From contig JAOARK010000100.1 in assembly GCA_025210575.1 (NCBI GenBank), positions 1-7,449 of the forward strand: 7,449 nucleotides of DNA, given 5' to 3'. Positions 1 through 5,402 of this stretch are shown piece after piece. This stretch comes from Schleiferiaceae bacterium (GTDB lineage: Bacteria; Bacteroidota; Bacteroidia; Flavobacteriales; Schleiferiaceae). The notes beneath the pieces were generated by a model that searched no databases, was not told the DNA's origin, and was given only the letters and a program-made list of their open reading frames with translations. Position 1 is the first letter of the stretch, and each line of letters starts with the position of its first letter. A program made the translations under genes and the position numbers.

Positions 1-76
1 ATTCTGGGGTGCTGGTTTGGCTGTAACCGAAATGAAGGATACTTATAGAGAGTATTGAGAATAAGAACTTTTTCAT
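1..76 (-). CDS. N-terminal fragment of a secreted protein, runs off the left edge
   Basis: Reading leftward from the ATG at 76-74, 25 codons are open to the window edge. They form a textbook Bacteroidetes signal peptide: Met-Lys-Lys, a hydrophobic core at residues 4-16, then Gly-Tyr-Ser followed by Gln, with cleavage expected after Ser19. The mature protein begins Gln-Thr-Ser-Thr-Pro-Glu. There is no cysteine at the cleavage site, so this is not a lipoprotein. A promoter-like pair lies 19 bases upstream of the ATG (see 95-124). The rest of the gene is outside the window, so the function is unknown. The opposite strand also has an open frame ending at 58, but it has no recognisable content; the signal peptide plus promoter favour the minus-strand reading. 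Lipocalin 181-711 lies upstream on the same strand. Confidence 0.6.
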   Translation of the reverse strand, partial: MKKFLFSILSISILHFGYSQTSTPE

Positions 77-94
77 TGAAGTTGATTTAGACGA

Positions 95-124
95 GAAAGG
101 TAGGGGATAGCAACTGAAGTTCAA
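95..124 (-). promoter_or_regulatory. Candidate Bacteroidetes promoter for the left-edge secreted gene
   Basis: On the minus strand a TTG (plus-strand 122-124) is followed by 19 bases and then TACCTTTC (plus-strand 95-102). This matches the Bacteroidetes -33 TTG / -7 TAnnTTTG pattern with one mismatch in the last base of the -7 element. The distance to the ATG at 76 is short, as is common in this phylum. The -33 element lies inside the downstream arm of the hairpin 121-152. Confidence 0.45.
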
Positions 125-152
125 AAGGCCGAATCAGAGATTAGCCTTTTGA
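121..152. terminator. Hairpin with A/T-tract flanks, probable terminator after the lipocalin gene
   Basis: A perfect 9-bp inverted repeat (TCAAAAGGC at 121-129, GCCTTTTGA at 144-152) encloses a 14-base loop. Read on the minus strand it lies about 30 bases after the lipocalin stop, and the stem supplies the TTTT run. Read on the plus strand it is followed by TTTATTTT at 153-160. The symmetric A4/T4 form suits a bidirectional terminator. A weaker 6-bp hairpin (173-178 with 183-188) overlaps the lipocalin stop codon. Confidence 0.5.
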
Positions 153-180
153 TTTATTTTATGATAAGTCTTAACCTTAT

Positions 181-711
181 TTAAGGTTGTTCAACTTTTA
201 TGAGTTGGTCAATGTCGTACCCTCTTCTAGAAACCTTGTTCAATAACATTTGGTAGACTTCTGTTGAAATTTGAGGTGTTCTTGATAGAATCCACAGATA
301 TTTATCTGAGCTGCTCCCAATAACGGCCCATTGGTAATCTGTATCTAATTCCATAATGAAATAGTCTCCATAAAAAATCCAGAAAAAAGAGACTTTAAGT
401 TTCGATGTGTTTTTTGAGTCTGCCAGTTTTGCCTTGCCAATCGCAATAGACTGTTCTCCAGATAAAGAACCTTTATAGCCCTTGTTTTCAACTTTTATTT
501 TGCCATCATCTTTAAAGCTGTAGGTAGCTGTAACACCTTGTAACCCTCGTTCAAATTTGTGATCGAATCTTGCAATTTCATACCATGTTCCCATGTAGCG
601 TTTTAGATCCACTTCGTCTACAACCGACTTGTTTATTTTTGAAGATTGACTATGGCCTGAAACAAAAAAGATTGAAAACAAAACGAACAAATATTTTCTG
701 ATTATTAACAT
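181..711 (-). CDS. Secreted Blc-type lipocalin family protein
   Basis: This encodes a 176-residue member of the lipocalin_2/Blc family, beta-barrel proteins that bind lipids or other hydrophobic ligands in the periplasm or on the outer membrane. The start is the ATG at 711-709, which gives a clean signal peptide (residues 1-21, ending Gly-His-Ser before Gln22). An in-frame TTG 16 codons upstream would put a charged stretch ahead of the signal and is less likely. The family signature is clear: GTWYEIARFDHKFERGL near residues 41-57, then a Val-Thr-Ala-Thr-Tyr strand, a central SFFWIFYGDY strand, and DYQWAVIG...YLWILSRTP near the C-terminus. E. coli Blc is a lipoprotein; here no lipobox cysteine is present, so the protein is probably soluble in the periplasm or exported. 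The ligand cannot be told from sequence. It lies downstream of the threonine dehydrogenase gene but is separated from it by a terminator, so it is probably transcribed alone; I see no convincing -7 element upstream. Confidence 0.9.
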   Translation of the reverse strand: MLIIRKYLFVLFSIFFVSGHSQSSKINKSVVDEVDLKRYMGTWYEIARFDHKFERGLQGVTATYSFKDDGKIKVENKGYKGSLSGEQSIAIGKAKLADSKNTSKLKVSFFWIFYGDYFIMELDTDYQWAVIGSSSDKYLWILSRTPQISTEVYQMLLNKVSRRGYDIDQLIKVEQP

Positions 712-790
712 AAATTCAAGGTACGAAAGAGGCACTAGAAAATAGATGACAATTCTCAACTTGGTTTCCAGGTAATAATCAGGTATTCAT

Positions 791-816
791 AAAAAAAAGC
801 CGCTTAATGCGGCTTT
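791..816 (-). terminator. Intrinsic terminator of the threonine dehydrogenase gene
   Basis: An 8-bp perfect stem (AAAGCCGC at 796-803 with GCGGCTTT at 809-816) closes a 5-base loop. On the minus strand the stem runs straight into eight T residues (complement of 791-798). It begins four bases after the stop codon at 820-822. This is a typical Rho-independent terminator. Confidence 0.88.
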
Positions 817-819
817 ATC

Positions 820-1776
820 TTATTTAATATTCAATTTGGTGCGGAGGTTCTTTAACATATCCTTCACCATATCGTTTAAATCATAATTGTGTTTCCAACC
901 CCAGTGCTCTCTTGCAAAGTGATCGTCAATACTTTCGGGCCAGGTTTCGGCAATAGCTTGTCTAAAGTCAGGATTGTAGTCTATGCTGAAATCGGGCATT
1001 TCTTTTTGGATTGCTTGAGCCAGAACTTCTGGAGTAAAGCTTAAGGAAGAAAAATTGTAAGAAGATCTGATCTTTACTTTTTCTGCCGGAGCTTCAACCA
1101 ACTCTATAGTGCCTCGAATGGCATCTTCCATGTACATCATTGGCAATCCAGTATCTGCTTTTAAGAAACTGGTGTACTTACCTGTTTTTAAAGCTTCGTA
1201 GAAAATATCAACTGCGTAATCCGTTGTTCCTCCACCGGGTTCGCTTTTCCAGCTGATCAATCCCGGGTAACGGATAGAACGAACATCTACGCCATATTTA
1301 TTGAAGTAATATTCGCACCAACGTTCACCTGTCTGTTTAGAAATACCATAGACCGTTGTTGGTTCCATGATGGTGTGCTGAGGTGTGTTGATTCTTGGTG
1401 TTGTTGGACCAAATACAGCAATAGAGCTTGGCCAATACACTTTTTTCAAATGTCCTTCCCTAGCTAATTCCATGATGTAGAAAAAGCTCTTCATGTTCAG
1501 ATCCCAACCTGCTTCTGGCACTTTTTCGGCTGTAGCCGAAAGCATTGCCACAAGGTGATATACTTGAGTGACCTTATACTTTTTAACGATTTCAAAGATT
1601 TGAGGACGGTCCATTACATTCAGCTTCTCAAAAGGACCACTTTCCATAACTTCGGCATTGGGTTCTCTTATGTCTGATGCAATTACATGATCATTTCCGT
1701 AAATCTTTCTAAGATTCATTACCAGTTCGGTCCCTATTTGGCCTGAAGATCCGGTAACTAAAATCGTCTCGCTCAT
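820..1776 (-). CDS. L-threonine 3-dehydrogenase, short-chain (SDR) type
   Basis: This 318-residue extended short-chain dehydrogenase very likely oxidises L-threonine with NAD+ to 2-amino-3-ketobutyrate, which 2-amino-3-ketobutyrate CoA ligase then splits to glycine and acetyl-CoA in the cytoplasm. The Rossmann motif TGSSGQIG is at residues 8-15, and Asp35 at the end of the second strand fits NAD+ preference. The catalytic triad is Ser117/Ser118 (WPSSIAVFGP), Tyr143 and Lys147 (YGISK). The segment PGLISWKSEPGGGTTDYA (171-188) and PMMYMEDAIR (212-221) are typical of the UDP-galactose-epimerase-like threonine dehydrogenases known from Flavobacterium and Cupriavidus, which are unrelated to the zinc-dependent E. 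coli Tdh. The length is normal and nothing is broken. Databases often label this family only as NAD-dependent epimerase/dehydratase. The partner ligase gene kbl is not in the window. The gene is divergent from trhO, with a -7-like element at 1801-1808 and its own terminator. Confidence 0.9.
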   Translation of the reverse strand: MSETILVTGSSGQIGTELVMNLRKIYGNDHVIASDIREPNAEVMESGPFEKLNVMDRPQIFEIVKKYKVTQVYHLVAMLSATAEKVPEAGWDLNMKSFFYIMELAREGHLKKVYWPSSIAVFGPTTPRINTPQHTIMEPTTVYGISKQTGERWCEYYFNKYGVDVRSIRYPGLISWKSEPGGGTTDYAVDIFYEALKTGKYTSFLKADTGLPMMYMEDAIRGTIELVEAPAEKVKIRSSYNFSSLSFTPEVLAQAIQKEMPDFSIDYNPDFRQAIAETWPESIDDHFAREHWGWKHNYDLNDMVKDMLKNLRTKLNIK

Positions 1777-1800
1777 AACTAGAAATAATTAAAGGGGCGC

Positions 1801-1808
1801 CAAAGATA
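1801..1808 (-). promoter_or_regulatory. -7 element (TATCTTTG) for the threonine dehydrogenase gene
   Basis: The minus strand reads TATCTTTG, an exact match to the Bacteroidetes -7 consensus TAnnTTTG, 24 bases ahead of the ATG at 1776. I see no TTG at a 17-23 base spacing upstream, so the -33 element is weak or absent. Confidence 0.5.
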
Positions 1809-1820
1809 CATATTGAGCCA

Positions 1821-1848
1821 TTTGTACGCTCGTATTTTAAAGACTGAC
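1821..1848 (+). repeat. Upstream copy of a short direct repeat flanking trhO
   Basis: This 28-base stretch aligns with 2931-2956, the very end of trhO and its stop codon. The core TTTTAAAGACTGAC is identical (1835-1848 and 2943-2956). Before it, TTTG and CGCTC are also shared, with a 2-base insertion here and three mismatches. Similarity ends sharply after the core. It lies in the divergent promoter region between the threonine dehydrogenase gene and trhO. It may be a relic of a duplicated trhO 3' end; chance is not excluded. Confidence 0.5.
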
Positions 1849-1850
1849 TT

Positions 1851-1886
1851 TTGGCAGGTACAAGTGCTTTTGCCTTTGTATTTTTG
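1851..1886 (+). promoter_or_regulatory. Candidate trhO promoter
   Basis: TATTTTTG at 1879-1886 is an exact TAnnTTTG -7 element, followed by CA as often seen in this phylum, and lies 22 bases before the trhO ATG. The only nearby -33 TTG (1851-1853) is 25 bases away, longer than usual. A second, imperfect -7 (TGCCTTTG, 1871-1878) sits 17 bases from that TTG, so two overlapping promoters are possible. Confidence 0.5.
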
Positions 1887-1908
1887 CAACGCTTTAAAAA
1901 TGAAATGA

Positions 1909-2955
1909 ATGGATCCGAATAGCGGAAAAAAAGGTTTGATTAATAAGCTTGGAAGAGAGGAGCTTATAGCAAGATTAGAGGCAGAGACATTTAAGAGAAA
2001 GACCGTTTCTTTTTATAAGTATGTGATTATTGAAGACCCGGAAGCCATGCGCGATTCTTTATATAGAATTTGGTGGGCTTTAGATTGTTTGGGTAGAATA
2101 TACGTAGCTAAAGAAGGTATCAATGCGCAAATGAATGTTCCGGAACACAATTGGGACAAGTTTGTAGATATCCTTTACAGTTTCCCTGAATTTAAGAACG
2201 TACCTTTTAAAATGGCTGTTGAAGACAATGGAAAGTCGTTTTTAAAATTGGCTGTTAAGGTGCGTAAACAGATTGTTGCAGATGGTTTGCCTGAAGATGA
2301 ATATGATGTAACTAACGTAGGAAAACATCTTTCAGCGAAGGAGTGGAATGAAAACTTGGATGGCTCTATCGTAGTAGACATGCGTAATCATTACGAAAGT
2401 GAAATTGGTAAATTCGAAAATGCCATCGCTCCACAGGCGGATACATTTAAAGAAGAATTACCTGAAGTTCTTGAAGACTTGAAAGGTAAAGAAGATGAGA
2501 AGATCCTGTTGTATTGTACGGGTGGAATTCGTTGTGAAAAGACCAGTGCATACCTCAAGCATCACGGTTTTAAAGATGTGAACCAATTACATGGAGGTAT
2601 TATTGATTACCATCGCCAAATTGAGAAAGAGGGAATTGAAAACCGCTTTAAAGGGGTGAACTTTGTGTTTGATGAAAGGTTAGGTGAAAGCATTAATGGT
2701 GAGATCATTTCTGAATGCCACCAGTGTGGTAAGCCTAGTGCTAATCATGTGAACTGTGCGAACAAGGCTTGTAACCTATTGTTTATTCAATGTGACGAAT
2801 GTGCGAAGAAGCATGAAGGCTGCTGTACCCCAGAATGTGTTGAGGTAATTAACATGACAGAAGAAGAGCAGAAAGAGCACCGTAAAAAGCATAGCGACAA
2901 GAAGATCTTTCACAACCATGAGAAGGTTGATTTGCGCTCCGCTTTTAAAGACTGA
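1909..2955 (+). CDS. trhO: tRNA uridine(34) hydroxylase TrhO, rhodanese-domain protein
   Basis: TrhO (YceA, UPF0176) uses O2 to hydroxylate uridine 34 in the anticodon wobble position of tRNAs, giving 5-hydroxyuridine, the precursor of the cmo5U-type modifications. The 348-residue product matches the E. coli protein (about 350) throughout. An acylphosphatase-like N-terminal domain spans roughly residues 32-125 (TVSFYKYVIIEDPEA, GRIYVAKEGINAQ, DGKSF, IVADG). A rhodanese domain follows, with MRNHYESEIGKFENA at 158-172 and the active-site loop YCTGGIRCEK at 202-211, Cys203 being the catalytic cysteine. The C-terminal part is cysteine-rich (Cys270, 273, 283, 288, 295, 298, 305, 306, 310), consistent with zinc binding, then a charged tail. 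The ATG at 1909 is preceded directly by a two-codon ATG-AAA-TGA in the same frame. The gene is 64 bases upstream of hmgA on the same strand and may be partly co-transcribed with it. The last codons and stop are duplicated upstream of the gene (1821-1848). Confidence 0.95.
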   Translation: MDPNSGKKGLINKLGREELIARLEAETFKRKTVSFYKYVIIEDPEAMRDSLYRIWWALDCLGRIYVAKEGINAQMNVPEHNWDKFVDILYSFPEFKNVPFKMAVEDNGKSFLKLAVKVRKQIVADGLPEDEYDVTNVGKHLSAKEWNENLDGSIVVDMRNHYESEIGKFENAIAPQADTFKEELPEVLEDLKGKEDEKILLYCTGGIRCEKTSAYLKHHGFKDVNQLHGGIIDYHRQIEKEGIENRFKGVNFVFDERLGESINGEIISECHQCGKPSANHVNCANKACNLLFIQCDECAKKHEGCCTPECVEVINMTEEEQKEHRKKHSDKKIFHNHEKVDLRSAFKD

Positions 2956-2956
2956 C
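2931..2956 (+). repeat. Downstream copy of the trhO-flanking direct repeat
   Basis: This copy covers the last eight codons of trhO and its TGA stop. It shares the 14-base core TTTTAAAGACTGAC with 1835-1848 and further matches before it. Because it is coding here, this is presumably the original and 1821-1848 the derived copy. Confidence 0.5.
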
Positions 2957-2972
2957 AATTATCATATAATTG
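2956..2972. other. AT-rich palindrome directly after the trhO stop codon
   Basis: CAATTATCATATAATTG is a perfect 7-bp inverted repeat with a 3-base centre, starting at the base after the trhO TGA. It has no T-tract and only two G-C pairs' worth of stability at its ends, so it is a poor terminator. It could be a weak transcript-end hairpin or a regulator site in front of hmgA. Its last three bases, TTG, could also serve as a -33 element. Confidence 0.4.
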
Positions 2973-2995
2973 CCGCTGATTAAAATCAAGATTTG
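2970..2995 (+). promoter_or_regulatory. Candidate hmgA promoter, imperfect
   Basis: AAGATTTG (2988-2995) differs from TAnnTTTG in one base and lies 24 bases before the hmgA ATG. A TTG at 2970-2972 is 15 bases upstream, slightly short for a -33 element. The leader just before the ATG is A-rich (AAAAGATTAAAAA) with no Shine-Dalgarno sequence. Confidence 0.3.
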
Positions 2996-3019
2996 CGAAC
3001 TCACATAAAAGATTAAAAA

Positions 3020-4177
3020 ATGCCTTTTTATCATAAACTCGGGAAGATTCCACATAAACGCCATACTACGTTTAGAAAAGCGGATGGCAGCCTTTATCAT
3101 GAACAATTGTTTGGAACCATCGGTTTTGATGGTATGAGTTCTTTAATGTATCATGAGGCTCCACCAACAATGGTAAAAGAGGTTTTAGAGTCTGTTGATA
3201 GAACCCCAAAAGTCGCAGTAGAGCGCAACATGAAGTCCATGAACTTGAATGGGTTTGCGGTGAAGCCAACTGCTGACTTCTTAGATAGTCGTGTTCCTGT
3301 TTTAACGAATAGTGATGTTACGCTAGAGTTATCAGCCCCTCAACAATCTTTACGTGATTATTTCTATAAAAATGCGGATTGTGATGAGGTTCTATTTGTG
3401 CATGAAGGTACAGGTACGCTGAGAACACAATTGGGAAATATCAAATTTGGTTATGGCGACTATTTGGTGATTCCAAGGGGGATGATTTATCAAGTTGATT
3501 TCGACACAGAAAACAATCGATTATTTATTGTTGAATCGCATGATCCTATTTATACACCAAAACGTTACCGCAACTGGTTTGGTCAATTGCTGGAGCATTC
3601 TCCGTTTTGCGAACGTGATTTAAGAAGGCCTGAAGAATTAGAGACCTACAATGAAAAAGGTGAGTTTTTGATTAAAGTGAAGAAGCAAGGTATGTTGCAC
3701 AGTTTAGTGTATGCAAGCCACCCATTTGATGTTGTAGGATGGGATGGTTACAATTACCCTTACGCTTTTAATATTCAAGATTTTGAACCAATTACGGGTA
3801 GAGTTCATCAGCCACCTCCGGTGCACCAAACCTTTGAAACTTCTTCGTTTGTGATTTGTTCGTTTGTGCCTAGAATTTATGATTACCATAAGGAGGCTAT
3901 ACCTGCTCCTTACAACCATAGTAATATAGACAGTGATGAAGTGTTGTATTATGTGGACGGAGATTTTATGAGCAGAAACAACATTCAACGAGGGCAGATT
4001 ACGTTGCACCCTGCTGGAATTCCTCATGGTCCACACCCGGGAGCGTATGAAAGAAGCATTGGGCAAAAAGACACAGAAGAATACGCTGTAATGGTAGATA
4101 CATTTAAGCCATTAATGGTAACACAACAAGCATTGGATATTCAGGTTGAAGACTATTACAAATCTTGGTTGCATTAG
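3020..4177 (+). CDS. hmgA: Homogentisate 1,2-dioxygenase, short bicupin form
   Basis: The enzyme uses Fe(II) and O2 to cleave the ring of homogentisate to 4-maleylacetoacetate, the step after HppD in tyrosine and phenylalanine breakdown. The product has 385 residues, shorter than the roughly 430-445 of the human and Pseudomonas enzymes. The C-terminal cupin holds the iron site: His300 and Glu307 in YNHSNIDSDEVLYYVDG, and His336 in LHPAGIPHGPHPG, with His330 also conserved. Motif 1 fits the cupin pattern with Glu307 then six residues and Gly314; motif 2 fits Gly325, Pro331, Gly333, His336. The N-terminal half carries a matching but ligand-less cupin (DEVLFVHEG at 122-130, GDYLVIPRGMIY at 146-157, Tyr157 in place of the His). 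The iron residues are assigned by motif alignment, not by structure. The gene is 38 bases upstream of hppD and presumably in its operon. A related short cupin dioxygenase acting on another ring is possible, but the hppD neighbour argues for homogentisate. Confidence 0.93.
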   Translation: MPFYHKLGKIPHKRHTTFRKADGSLYHEQLFGTIGFDGMSSLMYHEAPPTMVKEVLESVDRTPKVAVERNMKSMNLNGFAVKPTADFLDSRVPVLTNSDVTLELSAPQQSLRDYFYKNADCDEVLFVHEGTGTLRTQLGNIKFGYGDYLVIPRGMIYQVDFDTENNRLFIVESHDPIYTPKRYRNWFGQLLEHSPFCERDLRRPEELETYNEKGEFLIKVKKQGMLHSLVYASHPFDVVGWDGYNYPYAFNIQDFEPITGRVHQPPPVHQTFETSSFVICSFVPRIYDYHKEAIPAPYNHSNIDSDEVLYYVDGDFMSRNNIQRGQITLHPAGIPHGPHPGAYERSIGQKDTEEYAVMVDTFKPLMVTQQALDIQVEDYYKSWLH

Positions 4178-4180
4178 TAT

Positions 4181-4188
4181 TAACTTTG
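4181..4188 (+). promoter_or_regulatory. -7-like element (TAACTTTG) between hmgA and hppD
   Basis: TAACTTTG followed by CA is an exact TAnnTTTG match, 27 bases ahead of the hppD start and just after the hmgA stop. The nearest upstream TTGs (4165-4167, 4169-4171) are closer than the usual 17-23 bases, so the -33 part is not convincing. It could give hppD a transcript of its own in addition to read-through from hmgA. Confidence 0.4.
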
Positions 4189-4215
4189 CAAAACCATAAC
4201 TAAAGAGAACAAGAG

Positions 4216-5382
4216 ATGGGAGATACAAAAGAGATAAAATCGGTTAACTACGGTTTAGAAAAAATATTTGAAGGAGCTCAGGATTTCCTTCCCCTTTTAG
4301 GAACAGATTACGTTGAATTTATTGTAGGAAACGCTAAGCAAGCTGCTCATTTTTACAAAACAGCATTTGGGTTTCAATCTTTGGCTTATGCCGGATTAGA
4401 AACAGGAATGAAAGACAGGGCGAGTTATGTTTTGGTACAGGATAAGATCAGATTGGTTTTAACAACTCCTTTAAACAGTAGCTCTTCTTTAAACGATCAT
4501 ATCGTAAAGCACGGTGATGGTGTTAAGGTTGTAGCGTTATGGGTTGAAGATGCGCGCAAAGCTTATGAAGAAACCACTTCTCGAGGAGCTAAATCTTACT
4601 TAGAGCCTACGGTTGAAAAAGATGAGAACGGTGAAATCGTAAAAGCAGGAATTCACACGTATGGCGAAACCGTTCACATGTTTATTGAGCGTAAGAATTA
4701 TAAAGGAACTTTTTTACCAGGTTACCAAAAATGGGAGTCTGATTACAATCCATCAACTGTAGGTCTGAAATACGTTGACCATATGGTAGGTAATGTTGGT
4801 TGGGGAGAAATGAACCAATGGGTAAAGTGGTATGAAGATGTAATGGGTTTTGAGAACTTCTTGTCTTTTGACGATACGCAGATTCATACAGAATACTCTG
4901 CTTTGATGAGTAAAGTTATGAGTAATGGTAACGGTCGTATTAAATTCCCAATTAATGAGCCTGCAGAAGGAAAGAAAAAGTCTCAAATTGAGGAGTACTT
5001 AGATTTTTACGAAGGTCCAGGTGTTCAGCATATAGCTGTTGCAACAGATGATATCATTAGCACCGTTTCGGCAATGAGAGAAAGAGGTGTTGAATTCTTA
5101 TCTACTCCACCTGAAGAGTATTATAAGGCTGTACCCAATAGATTGCATGAGCACAATCATGAGTTGAGAGAAGATATCGAAACCTTGAAAAGTTTGGGTA
5201 TTATGATCGATGCGGATGAAGAAGGGTACTTGCTACAGATCTTTACCAAGCCCGTTGAAGATCGTCCAACATTATTCTTCGAGATCATTCAAAGAATGGG
5301 GGCGAGAGGCTTTGGAGCCGGAAACTTTAAAGCACTGTTCGAGTCTATTGAAAGAGAACAAGCGAATAGAGGAACTTTATAG
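4216..5382 (+). CDS. hppD: 4-hydroxyphenylpyruvate dioxygenase
   Basis: This Fe(II) enzyme converts 4-hydroxyphenylpyruvate, O2 to homogentisate and CO2, supplying the substrate of the HmgA encoded just upstream. The 388-residue protein has the two vicinal-oxygen-chelate domains of the family: an N-terminal one (about 28-158, YVEFIVGNAKQAAHFYKTAFGF) without metal ligands, and a catalytic C-terminal one (about 184-360). The 2-His-1-carboxylate iron ligands are His189 (YVDHMVGNV), His272 (GVQHIAVAT) and Glu356 (FFEIIQR). Conserved substrate-pocket stretches are present: FPINEP (244-249), KKSQIEEY (254-261), GYLLQIFTKP (337-346) and GFGAGNFKALFESIEREQ (365-382). The C-terminal half is strikingly like the animal enzymes, including the tail ending RGTL. 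4-Hydroxymandelate synthase shares the fold, but the hmgA neighbour and the intact C-terminal gate helix favour HppD. A terminator follows 20 bases after the stop. Own -7 element possible at 4181-4188. Confidence 0.96.
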   Translation: MGDTKEIKSVNYGLEKIFEGAQDFLPLLGTDYVEFIVGNAKQAAHFYKTAFGFQSLAYAGLETGMKDRASYVLVQDKIRLVLTTPLNSSSSLNDHIVKHGDGVKVVALWVEDARKAYEETTSRGAKSYLEPTVEKDENGEIVKAGIHTYGETVHMFIERKNYKGTFLPGYQKWESDYNPSTVGLKYVDHMVGNVGWGEMNQWVKWYEDVMGFENFLSFDDTQIHTEYSALMSKVMSNGNGRIKFPINEPAEGKKKSQIEEYLDFYEGPGVQHIAVATDDIISTVSAMRERGVEFLSTPPEEYYKAVPNRLHEHNHELREDIETLKSLGIMIDADEEGYLLQIFTKPVEDRPTLFFEIIQRMGARGFGAGNFKALFESIEREQANRGTL

Positions 5383-5402
5383 AGAAGGTTCTAGATAAAA
5401 TT

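Noticed and set aside
2..58. Plus-strand frame ending in TGA at 56-58 that could be the end of a gene entering from the left
   Set aside because: It overlaps the minus-strand signal peptide, has no recognisable content, and the minus-strand reading has a start, a signal peptide and a promoter. The plus-strand T-tract after hairpin 121-152 leaves some doubt.
173..188. Small AACCTT/AAGGTT hairpin at the lipocalin stop codon
   Set aside because: Only six pairs and no T-tract on the minus strand; hairpin 121-152 is the better terminator.
712..759. N-terminal extension of the lipocalin from a TTG start
   Set aside because: The extension precedes and spoils a well-formed signal peptide that starts at the ATG 709-711.
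2175..2381. 68-codon minus-strand frame inside trhO
   Set aside because: Antisense shadow of a strongly conserved gene; no family resemblance or start signals.
2776..2958. 60-codon minus-strand frame with hydrophobic residues over the trhO 3' end
   Set aside because: The hydrophobicity is the antisense of the Lys/Glu-rich and Cys-rich trhO tail; no promoter or leader.
3704..4066. 120-codon minus-strand frame inside hmgA
   Set aside because: Basic, low-information translation opposite the conserved iron-binding region of hmgA; a shadow.
5210..5398. 62-codon plus-strand frame overlapping the end of hppD
   Set aside because: Out-of-frame shadow of the conserved hppD C-terminus; it merely runs into the terminator region.
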